Assembly: GCA_031288815.1 (NCBI GenBank)
Contig: JAITQR010000269.1
Span: 1-8,847 of the forward strand
DNA: 8,847 bases
Reading direction: 5' to 3'
Origin: Treponema sp.
Lineage (GTDB): Bacteria; Spirochaetota; Spirochaetia; Treponematales; Breznakiellaceae
Part shown: positions 1 through 5,357 of the stretch, in pieces
How positions within the stretch are numbered: position 1 is the stretch's first letter
Layout of the letters: each line of letters starts with the position of its first letter
Translations under genes and position numbers: made by a program
The notes under the pieces: model-generated
Told to the model about the DNA's origin: nothing
The model's input: the letters and a program-made list of their open reading frames with translations, nothing else
Databases searched by the model: none

Positions 1-967
1 TCTGCGTCCAGACCAGGGCGGGATCGCTTAAAGAGCTCCGGGGCCGGGCGGGATCGAAATAAATGTACGATTCGTGAACCCCCCTTTCGTCCGGCGGGGC
101 CTCGTCGGTACATTGGAGGTAGCGGACGGTCCCGGTGGAAAAATTTACCGACTGGATGACGGCGGAATGGGACATCTCCCCATCGTAACCCCGGAACAGG
201 AGGATATCCCCGGGCTGTAAATTGACGATCTCATCCTCTACCGGGATAATCTGGGAGCTCCGGGAATTGTAAAAAGCGGTCCCCGCGTACCAGGAAGGCT
301 GATCCCCCCTCTTTACCCCCAGGGTTTTCGCCAGGGCCCGCCCCAGATCCAGGCCCCCGGCCCGGGCCACGTAGGCCAGCACATGCCACACAAAGCCGGA
401 GCAGTCCATTCCCGTATGCCCCACGCAGTACAGGTAGTTGTAAACGTCGGTCTCCTCAAGCCCCCGGCCGCTTACCAGCACATAGGGCCGGTGGGGCAGC
501 CCCCGGTAGGCCCCGGCCTTCATCCGGGCGATGTCGAAAAGATCCCGGGAACCGGTCCAGCTTTGGCTGGGGATGTCGAAGACAATCACTTTCTCCCGCC
601 CATCGCCCAGGGTCCGGGTGTATTCCCGGAAATCCCCCGAATCGATCAGAACCTCAATGACGGGCCAGAGTTCGCCGGGTTCCGCCTTGCCGCGTCCCAG
701 GAATTCCCAGCCCCGATCGGAGAGGATGTCCCGCTCGTTGTTTTGGGCAAAGGGCATCCGCAGGTTCATTACCTTGCCGTCCAGAATCCGGGTCTTGAAG
801 CAGAGCCGGTAGGCTTCTTCGATGATTCCCTCAACCCCCCTACCCCAGAGGCGGGAAGGCTGGGAAAAGGCCGCCAGCGCGCCGGTCTGTTCATCGGCCC
901 GGAGCCGCTCCGGCGCCCCTGTCAGGGAAAGGAAAAAGAGGACAAGAAACAGGACCCGGCCTCTCAC
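1..967 (-). CDS. Exported NlpC/P60-type cysteine hydrolase, C-terminus outside the window
   Basis: The frame is open from a GTG at 967-965 to the left edge, giving 322 visible codons with no stop. The N-terminus looks like a signal peptide: RGR, then the hydrophobic run VLFLVLFFLSLTG, with likely cleavage near Ala24. There is no lipobox Cys. Residues 25 to about 170 form a region I do not recognise. The catalytic module follows: MDCSGF with the likely nucleophile Cys189, LQPGDILLF, and SHSAVI with the likely base His267. This Cys, PGD, His order is that of NlpC/P60 peptidases, which usually cut peptide bonds in peptidoglycan stems. The Cys-to-His distance (78 residues) is longer than usual, so the family match is divergent and the substrate unproven. 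The GTG overlaps the nagB stop as GTGA, and AGGGG lies just upstream, so translation is probably coupled to nagB. It probably acts in the periplasm or at the envelope. Confidence 0.72.
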   Translation of the reverse strand, partial: MRGRVLFLVLFFLSLTGAPERLRADEQTGALAAFSQPSRLWGRGVEGIIEEAYRLCFKTRILDGKVMNLRMPFAQNNERDILSDRGWEFLGRGKAEPGELWPVIEVLIDSGDFREYTRTLGDGREKVIVFDIPSQSWTGSRDLFDIARMKAGAYRGLPHRPYVLVSGRGLEETDVYNYLYCVGHTGMDCSGFVWHVLAYVARAGGLDLGRALAKTLGVKRGDQPSWYAGTAFYNSRSSQIIPVEDEIVNLQPGDILLFRGYDGEMSHSAVIQSVNFSTGTVRYLQCTDEAPPDERGVHESYIYFDPARPRSSLSDPALVWTQ

Positions 968-1779
968 GTTTCCCCTTTACGGTTCGGCCCTTCCAGGGCT
1001 GGCCCTTCCAGGGCCTTGAAGTACCGCACGGTGGCTACTTTTAGTTCGTCCAGGGCTTCCTCGTCACAAACAATGACGGCCTTGGGGTGCATCTGGAGGC
1101 ATGAGAGGGGCCACCAGTGGCTTACCGATCCCTCCACCGCGGCTTTAAGGGCCCGGGCCTTGGCGTAGCCCGAGGCGATGATCAGCAGCTCCCGGGCGTC
1201 CATGATGGTGCCTATCCCCACCGTGAGGGCGGTAGGAGGCACTTTCTCCGGGTCCCCGCCGAAGAAGCGGGCGTTGGCGATCCGGGTCTCGGTGGTCAGG
1301 GTCTTGATCCGGGTTCGGGACCGGAGGGAGGAACCGGGCTCGTTAAAGGCGATGTGCCCGTCGCTCCCCATCCCCCCCAGGAAAAGGTCGACGCCCCCGC
1401 AGGCGGCGATGGCCTCTTCGTAGGCCCGGCATTCGGCCTCCGGATCCGGGGCGGTTCCGTCGGGGACGTGGGTGTTGTTCGGATCGATGTTGATGGCGTG
1501 GAAAAAGTTGTCCTCCATAAAGCGGCGGTAACTCTGGGGATGGCCGGCGGGCAGGCCCAGGTACTCGTCCATATTGAAGGTGATCACCCGGGAGAAGGAC
1601 AGATCCCCTTTCCGGTGGAGATCGATCAGTTCCCGGTAGGTCCCCAGGGGGCTTGAGCCGGTGGGCAGTCCCAAAACAAAAGGCCGTTCCCGGCCCGCCG
1701 CCTCTGTAATACGTTTGGCGATGTAACGGGCCGTCCAGCCGCTGACTTGGGCATAATCCCGGCAAATGATCAGGCGCAT
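964..1779 (-). CDS. nagB: Glucosamine-6-phosphate deaminase NagB
   Basis: This cytoplasmic enzyme of 271 residues converts glucosamine 6-phosphate to fructose 6-phosphate and ammonia. It follows E. coli NagB (266 residues) almost from end to end. Visible motifs are LGLPTGSSPLGTY (phosphate loop), FNMDEYLGLP with catalytic Asp71, and GSDGHIAFNEP with Asp140, His142 and Glu147. Residues matching the E. coli allosteric GlcNAc6P site are also present (Ser150, Ser151, Arg157, Lys159 and the Tyr of VRYF), so activation by GlcNAc6P is plausible. The frame stays open upstream to about 2070, inside nagA. The ATG at 1779 is chosen because MRLIICRDYAQ matches the family N-terminus and AGGAG (1789-1785) lies five bases before it. 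That Shine-Dalgarno site overlaps the nagA stop, which suggests coupling. The C-terminus carries a short tandem duplication, LEGPALEGP. Confidence 0.96.
   Translation of the reverse strand: MRLIICRDYAQVSGWTARYIAKRITEAAGRERPFVLGLPTGSSPLGTYRELIDLHRKGDLSFSRVITFNMDEYLGLPAGHPQSYRRFMEDNFFHAINIDPNNTHVPDGTAPDPEAECRAYEEAIAACGGVDLFLGGMGSDGHIAFNEPGSSLRSRTRIKTLTTETRIANARFFGGDPEKVPPTALTVGIGTIMDARELLIIASGYAKARALKAAVEGSVSHWWPLSCLQMHPKAVIVCDEEALDELKVATVRYFKALEGPALEGPNRKGET
986..1015. repeat. 15-bp tandem duplication in the 3' end of nagB
   Basis: GGCCCTTCCAGGGCT at 986-1000 is followed directly by GGCCCTTCCAGGGCC at 1001-1015, with one mismatch. The unit is in frame and gives two LEGP copies in the NagB tail (LEGPALEGP). 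It lies past the conserved fold and just upstream of the next gene's start, so it looks like a harmless slippage product. Confidence 0.85.
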
Positions 1780-1787
1780 AGAAACTC

Positions 1788-3005
1788 CTAGCTGAGAGTA
1801 TTTTTTCTGATTATACCGCCGGAGACGGCCGCCAGAACCCGCAAGCCGCTTTCCCCGCCTCCCGCTCCGGTATTCCAGGCAAAAACCACCAGATCCGCGT
1901 CGTGGCCGGGGATGATGGCCCCCTTGTTCCGGTAGCGCATCACCTGGGCGGGGTTGAAGCCGGCGGTCTTTACCGCGTCTTCCAGGGAAAAGCCGAAGTT
2001 GACCAGGTTCCGGATACCCCGGATCATGGTAAGGGCGGAGCCGGCGATTACCCCGTCGCTTTTCCGGCAAAAAAGCCCGTCTTTAAAGAAAACCTCTTCC
2101 CCGTTGGCGTAAAAAGGCCCGTTTACCTGCTCCGCCGGCTTTAAAGAGTCGGTAACGAGGACGATCTTATCCAGGGGCTTGTCCCGGAGGAGGAGTTTAA
2201 AAAGATCGGGATGGACATGAAAGCCGTCGGCGATGATCTCGCAGGACATTTCCGGGTGAATCAGCACCGCCCCCACGGCGTTGGGGTTCCGGTGATCCAT
2301 CTTGCCCATGGCGTTAAACAGGTGGGTGGCGTGGAGGATCCCCGCCTGCATACCTTCCACCATGTTTTCGTAGCGGGCGTCGGTATGGCCGGCCTGGAGA
2401 ACGATCCCCTTTTTGATACAGAACAGGGCAAGCTCCCGCATGCCTTTCAGCTCCGGGGCCACGGTCATATTGACAATCCGGCCTTCCGCCGCCTCCCAGA
2501 GCCGTTCCATAAAGGGGATATCCACGGACATGATGGTTTCCCTTTTCTGAACCCCCAGCCGTTCCGGGGAGATAAAAGGCCCCTCCAGATGGAGTCCCAT
2601 GATCTGGGCGCCTTGCTCCCTGCCCATGGCGGCGGCCGCGCCCTGAACCGCCCGGAGCATCCGTTCCGGTTCGGCGGGATAGATGCTGGGGTTAAAGGCG
2701 GTAACCCCGTACTGAACCAGCCGTTTGGACATCTCCAACACCGCGTGGGTACCCGCCGTGGCGGAGTCAAAGCCGTCCTCGGTACCGTAACCGCCGAAGC
2801 CGTGGATATGGGTGTCAATGAGGCCCGGGGCGATAAAAGCGCCCCTTACGTCTATTATTTGGACATCAGAACCAAAGTGTTTTTGATCGAAACGTTTTTG
2901 GGAAAAAACATCGGCGATTTTGCCGTCTTCGATAAGTACCGCGCACTGCTCCATGGCGGCAAAGCCGGTCATGACGGTTCCATTATACAAGCATATAAGG
3001 CCCAT
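1788..3005 (-). CDS. nagA: N-acetylglucosamine-6-phosphate deacetylase NagA
   Basis: This protein of 405 residues is an amidohydrolase-superfamily enzyme that removes acetate from GlcNAc6P to give glucosamine 6-phosphate, the NagB substrate. Motifs in order are DTHIHGFGG (His66, His68), HLEGPF (metal ligand Glu141), GHTDA (His207), HATHLFNAM (His228), IADGFHVHP (His263) and LVTDSL (catalytic Asp286). The His-X-His pair is of the two-metal type; E. coli NagA has Gln and Asn there and binds one metal. The start at 3005 is chosen because LICLYNGTVMTG corresponds to the first strand of the family. Its ribosome site is weak: the nearest purine run, AGGGG, is 13 bases upstream. It is the first gene of the nagA-nagB-hydrolase unit, and only 8 bases separate it from nagB. 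No promoter could be assigned with confidence. Confidence 0.95.
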   Translation of the reverse strand: MGLICLYNGTVMTGFAAMEQCAVLIEDGKIADVFSQKRFDQKHFGSDVQIIDVRGAFIAPGLIDTHIHGFGGYGTEDGFDSATAGTHAVLEMSKRLVQYGVTAFNPSIYPAEPERMLRAVQGAAAAMGREQGAQIMGLHLEGPFISPERLGVQKRETIMSVDIPFMERLWEAAEGRIVNMTVAPELKGMRELALFCIKKGIVLQAGHTDARYENMVEGMQAGILHATHLFNAMGKMDHRNPNAVGAVLIHPEMSCEIIADGFHVHPDLFKLLLRDKPLDKIVLVTDSLKPAEQVNGPFYANGEEVFFKDGLFCRKSDGVIAGSALTMIRGIRNLVNFGFSLEDAVKTAGFNPAQVMRYRNKGAIIPGHDADLVVFAWNTGAGGGESGLRVLAAVSGGIIRKNTLS

Positions 3006-3078
3006 ACTTTAAATATAACCCCTGGGAGCCTGTCACGCCTGGAAATCTTCCGCCTATTTACGTGAAAGATCCCGATTA

Positions 3079-3111
3079 TCCGGCTCCTTTACGCCTTCCG
3101 CCAAAGCCGGA
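3079..3111. repeat. Inverted repeat upstream of nagA
   Basis: TCCGGCT at 3079-3085 and AGCCGGA at 3105-3111 are perfect 7-bp arms around 19 bases. On the minus strand this would be a hairpin in the nagA leader, about 75 bases before the start. No U-run follows, so it is not a terminator. It may be an operator or leader structure, or chance in GC-rich DNA. Confidence 0.4.
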
Positions 3112-3189
3112 CAATTACCTTTTATCCCGCCGGAAAAACGGCTACGGAACCGTACAAGGGTAAAACGCCGCGCCTTTTGTTTAAATTAC

Positions 3190-3224
3190 GGGCTTTCTCA
3201 GAAACCGGGCTTTTGGGAAAGCCC
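3190..3224. repeat. Overlapping inverted repeats with alternative pairings between the receiver gene and nagA
   Basis: GGGCTTTC (3190-3197) is the exact inverse of GAAAGCCC (3217-3224), with a 19-base loop. The same right arm also pairs with GGGCTTT at 3207-3213 around the 4-base loop TGGG. Read on the minus strand, one left arm can choose between two right arms, like competing hairpins in an attenuator. No U-run follows the short hairpin on either strand, so a simple terminator is unlikely. The repeat sits about 185 bases upstream of the nagA start and about 60 bases past the receiver stop. Confidence 0.6.
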
Positions 3225-3238
3225 TCGCTTACGCGCCC

Positions 3239-3280
3239 AAAAAACAACACCGGCCCATCGTGTTATTACCGCGCCGGGCC
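3239..3280 (-). terminator. Possible Rho-independent terminator of the receiver gene
   Basis: Four bases past the receiver stop, the minus strand has GGCCC (3280-3276) and GGGCC (3256-3252), with CCGGC/GCCGG as an alternative pairing. A run of six T follows (3244-3239). The loop is long (19 bases) and six other bases separate the stem from the T run, so this is an imperfect terminator. It would isolate the receiver from nagA. Confidence 0.4.
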
Positions 3281-3284
3281 TAAT

Positions 3285-3722
3285 CTACCTTTTAAGAACA
3301 GAGACAACCCGCTCCAGAACCTTTTTCCGATCCAGGGGCTTGACAATATAGCTCTTCGCGCCCATAAGAAGCGACTTTTTAACCACATCTTCCTTCCCTA
3401 ACGCGCTGACCATAATTACACAGGCGTTCTTATCAAATTCCAGGATCTTTTCCAGGGCGGAAACGCCGTCCATTACCGGCATGGTAATATCCATAGTTAC
3501 TAAGTCGATATTCGGATGCAATTCCTTGTATTTATCCAGTCCCTGAGCCCCGTCACTGGCGGTAGACGCCACCTCAAAACCCTCAGAAGTAAAGATCTGG
3601 CCAAGCTGTTTAGCGATAAACATGGAATCGTCAACGACAAGTACCCGGTAAGGGGTTCCGTCGGGCTTTATACCCTCAGGCGGCTTATCGTTAAGATTGG
3701 GCATATTATCTTTTGCGGTCAT
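3285..3722 (-). CDS. Stand-alone CheY-like response regulator receiver
   Basis: This 145-residue protein is a single phosphoreceiver domain after a polar tail of about 25 residues, with no output domain. Conserved residues are Asp31 and Asp32 (Mg site, VLVVDDS), Asp78 as phosphoacceptor (MDITMP), Ser106 (MVSA) and Lys128 (IVKPLD). It would be phosphorylated by a histidine kinase and act by binding a partner, as CheY does at the flagellar motor. No kinase or motor gene is nearby, so the partner is unknown. The frame stays open to 3767, but that region contains the promoter. The ATG at 3722 is preferred because AAGGGAG (3735-3729) lies six bases upstream. It is divergent from the Dus gene and probably a single-gene unit with a candidate terminator just past the stop. 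Confidence 0.9.
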   Translation of the reverse strand: MTAKDNMPNLNDKPPEGIKPDGTPYRVLVVDDSMFIAKQLGQIFTSEGFEVASTASDGAQGLDKYKELHPNIDLVTMDITMPVMDGVSALEKILEFDKNACVIMVSALGKEDVVKKSLLMGAKSYIVKPLDRKKVLERVVSVLKR

Positions 3723-3728
3723 GCTACG

Positions 3729-3735
3729 CTCCCTT
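3729..3735 (-). promoter_or_regulatory. Shine-Dalgarno site that fixes the receiver start
   Basis: AAGGGAG on the minus strand, six bases before ATG 3722. It favours this start over the in-frame ATG at 3767, which lies upstream of the predicted -10 box and has no such site. Confidence 0.75.
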
Positions 3736-3748
3736 CTAACTAAGGTAT

Positions 3749-3777
3749 ACTCTATGGCAAAGAGCATTACAAGTCAA
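3749..3777 (-). promoter_or_regulatory. Sigma70-type promoter of the receiver gene
   Basis: On the minus strand TTGACT (3777-3772; five of six match TTGACA), then 17 bases, then TAGAGT (3754-3749; four of six match TATAAT). Transcription would start near 3742, giving a leader of about 20 bases that contains the Shine-Dalgarno site. The spacing is ideal, and this is the best promoter candidate in the window. Confidence 0.6.
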
Positions 3778-3783
3778 GGGAGC

Positions 3784-3812
3784 TTTCCCAAAACCCGTCC
3801 GGTTTTGGGAAA
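3784..3812. repeat. Perfect 12-bp palindrome between the divergent receiver and Dus genes
   Basis: TTTCCCAAAACC (3784-3795) and GGTTTTGGGAAA (3801-3812) are perfect inverse copies around the 5-base centre CGTCC. Neither adjacent gene ends here, so it is not an ordinary terminator. It ends seven bases upstream of the receiver -35 box, a usual place for an activator or repressor site. It is about 95 bases before the Dus start. The sequence is visibly more AT-rich than the flanking genes. Confidence 0.7.
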
Positions 3813-3906
3813 ATCCCCTAAGACATTTCTTATATATCGGCCTGGTTTTAAAGATCCCTCAGTAAAGGTCTCTTCTTTAATCCGCCGAATGTTCGTAGAT
3901 TATACT

Positions 3907-4932
3907 ATGCGGACGGTTTTCATGCTAGCGCCTATGGCGGAAATCAGCCACCGGGCGTTGCGGGAACTTATCGCCGGGTTCGGCAGGGAGGCGGCCGAAG
4001 GCCCCGACGAGTATTTTACGGAGATGATAAGCGCCGGGGCGCTTCTGGGCGGCGGTCCCTTTGAAAGCTGGTACCTGGACGCCGGCCCTTACCCGGAACG
4101 GCTGGTTTACCAGCTGGTGGGTTCCGATCCGGACCAGATTGAGCGGGCCGCCGCCCTGCTGGATCGGCGGGACTTTGACGGAGGCCCCTGCCTGGGCATC
4201 GACATCAACATGGGCTGCGCGGCCCCGGCCATCCGCCGCGCCGGCGCGGGGGTAGCCTGGATGGCTTCGGCGGAGGCCGCGGGAACCTTGATGGGCCGGG
4301 TACGGCGGGTAGTGCGGCGGCGGCTCAGCGTCAAGCTGAGAATAGGCTTCCGGGACGACTTTGAGGGGCTCCTCCGCTTTTGCCGCCGCCTTGAGGCTGA
4401 AGGGGTGGAACTGATCACCCTGCATCCCCGCACCGCCGGGGAAAAATTCCGCCGCAACCCCCGCTGGGACTACGTGGAACGCCTGCGGGGGGACCTGAAC
4501 ATTCCCGTGGCGGGCAACGGGGATATCGCGTCCCCGGAGGAAATGCTCCGGCGGGCCGAAAAGGGCCCCGTTATGGTAGGCCGCGCCGCGGTCCGCCGGC
4601 CCTGGATCTTCGCCGCCGCCCGGACGCTGGAGGGCGCCGCCGGAACAGCCGAACCGGCCGGTCCCGGCGGGGCGGCGGGAGGGGAGAAGGCCGCCGCCGG
4701 CCGCGTTAACCTGGAGGAAACGGGGATCCGCTTCCTGGAACTCCTCGCCCGCTACCAGCCCCCGGAATTCCACCTGAGCCGGGCGAGGCGTTTCTTCAGC
4801 TACTTCTGTGACAACCTGAAATGGGGAACCTACGTCAAAAACCTGCTCAACCGGGAAGAGGATCTTGGGGGAATTGAGCGGGCCTGGCGGGGATATTTCG
4901 CGGAACATCGGGAAGCCCCGGGCTCCTGCTAG
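3907..4932 (+). CDS. dus: tRNA-dihydrouridine synthase family protein
   Basis: The protein (341 residues from this start) should be an FMN- and NADPH-dependent enzyme that reduces uridine to dihydrouridine in tRNA. The TIM barrel shows LAPMAEISHRALREL, VYQLVG (Gln69), DINMGC with the catalytic-position Cys104, VKLRIGF (Lys143), LHPRTAGEKFRR (His173) and VAGNGDI (Asn204, FMN phosphate region). A helical C-terminal domain follows from about residue 268. Two oddities stand out. The catalytic loop is GCAAP where most members have GCPxx, and residues 242-266 are an Ala/Gly/Pro-rich linker. The target uridine cannot be told. The start is uncertain: ATGs at 3889, 3907 and 3922 all fit, and none has a clear Shine-Dalgarno site. 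The far upstream start at 3697 would cross the divergent promoter and gene. The stop overlaps that of the convergent thioesterase gene. Confidence 0.88.
   Translation: MRTVFMLAPMAEISHRALRELIAGFGREAAEGPDEYFTEMISAGALLGGGPFESWYLDAGPYPERLVYQLVGSDPDQIERAAALLDRRDFDGGPCLGIDINMGCAAPAIRRAGAGVAWMASAEAAGTLMGRVRRVVRRRLSVKLRIGFRDDFEGLLRFCRRLEAEGVELITLHPRTAGEKFRRNPRWDYVERLRGDLNIPVAGNGDIASPEEMLRRAEKGPVMVGRAAVRRPWIFAAARTLEGAAGTAEPAGPGGAAGGEKAAAGRVNLEETGIRFLELLARYQPPEFHLSRARRFFSYFCDNLKWGTYVKNLLNREEDLGGIERAWRGYFAEHREAPGSC
4929..4932. other. Shared CTAG: overlapping stop codons of convergent genes
   Basis: The palindrome CTAG supplies TAG to the Dus gene on the plus strand (4930-4932) and TAG to the thioesterase gene on the minus strand (4931-4929). 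There is no intergenic space, so any terminator for either gene must lie inside the other. Confidence 0.95.
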
Positions 4933-5339
4933 TCCCCCTCCCCCGGTAGGAGGTGTTCCGCCAGAAGCCGCCGTTTGTCTTCCGGAATGGGCGTGGACTG
5001 GCGGGTGTTGAAGTTGTAGTGGACAATCACCGCGTTACCCTTGGCGCAGAGCCGCTCCCGCTGCCAGGCTTCGTGGCGGACGGTAAAGGATTTGGCGCCT
5101 ATGCGGGCAATCCAACTGCGGATCTCCACATCGTACTGGAACTTGAGTTCCCCCACAAAATCGTAGTCCGTATGGGCCATGATGAGGGGCCAGGTTTCCG
5201 GGGATAGGCTCAGATCCGGGGAAAACATCCTGAACAGGGGGTTCCGGGCCGTCTCGAACCACAGGGCCAGTACGGTATTGTTGATGTGCCCCAGGGCGTC
5301 GGTGTCGCCGAAGCGGGGGGATATGCTTACGCTGAACAC
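4929..5339 (-). CDS. Hot-dog-fold acyl-CoA thioesterase (4HBT/YbgC-like)
   Basis: This 136-residue protein has the usual length of single-domain 4HBT thioesterases. The signature is at the N-terminus: RFGDTDALGHINN, then WFETAR. Asp14 aligns with the catalytic Asp18 of E. coli YbgC, and Glu29 sits in the conserved helix. Such enzymes cleave acyl-CoA (sometimes acyl-ACP) thioesters in the cytoplasm; the acyl group cannot be told from sequence. The start is GTG 5339, with GGAG (5349-5346) six bases upstream. It lies 18 bases after the diguanylate cyclase stop on the same strand, so the two are probably co-transcribed. Its TAG overlaps the TAG of the convergent Dus gene in a shared CTAG. No signal peptide or membrane segment is seen. 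Confidence 0.85.
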   Translation of the reverse strand: MFSVSISPRFGDTDALGHINNTVLALWFETARNPLFRMFSPDLSLSPETWPLIMAHTDYDFVGELKFQYDVEIRSWIARIGAKSFTVRHEAWQRERLCAKGNAVIVHYNFNTRQSTPIPEDKRRLLAEHLLPGEGD

Positions 5340-5357
5340 GGGTATCTCCGCCGGTTT

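Noticed and set aside
383..1168. 261-codon plus-strand open frame
   Set aside because: It lies antisense to the hydrolase and nagB genes, is Pro/Gly/Arg-rich, and has no family motif. GC-rich codon bias leaves the opposite strand open.
2982..2987. Perfect TATAAT on the minus strand
   Set aside because: It lies inside the nagA coding start with no -35 element at proper spacing.
3008..3036. Possible nagA promoter: GTGACA, 17 bases, TTTAAA on the minus strand
   Set aside because: Transcription would begin past the nagA ATG at 3005, so it could not serve this start. The alternative TATATT gives a spacing of only 13.
2211..3065. 284-codon plus-strand open frame opposite nagA
   Set aside because: It mirrors a strongly supported gene and has low-complexity His/Gly/Pro composition; a shadow frame.
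3006..3284. Known riboswitch or small RNA in the nagA leader
   Set aside because: Hairpins are present but no class-specific conserved core that I can recognise.
3177..3401. 74-codon plus-strand open frame in the receiver-nagA gap
   Set aside because: It runs into the receiver gene in antisense, has no Shine-Dalgarno site, and crosses the inverted repeats.
3697..3906. Longer N-terminus for the Dus protein
   Set aside because: It would cross the receiver's promoter and start and the 12-bp palindrome. The extra residues do not belong to the family fold, which begins near LAPMAEI.
3925..4908. 327-codon minus-strand open frame opposite the Dus gene
   Set aside because: The Dus frame carries all the family motifs, while this one has none.
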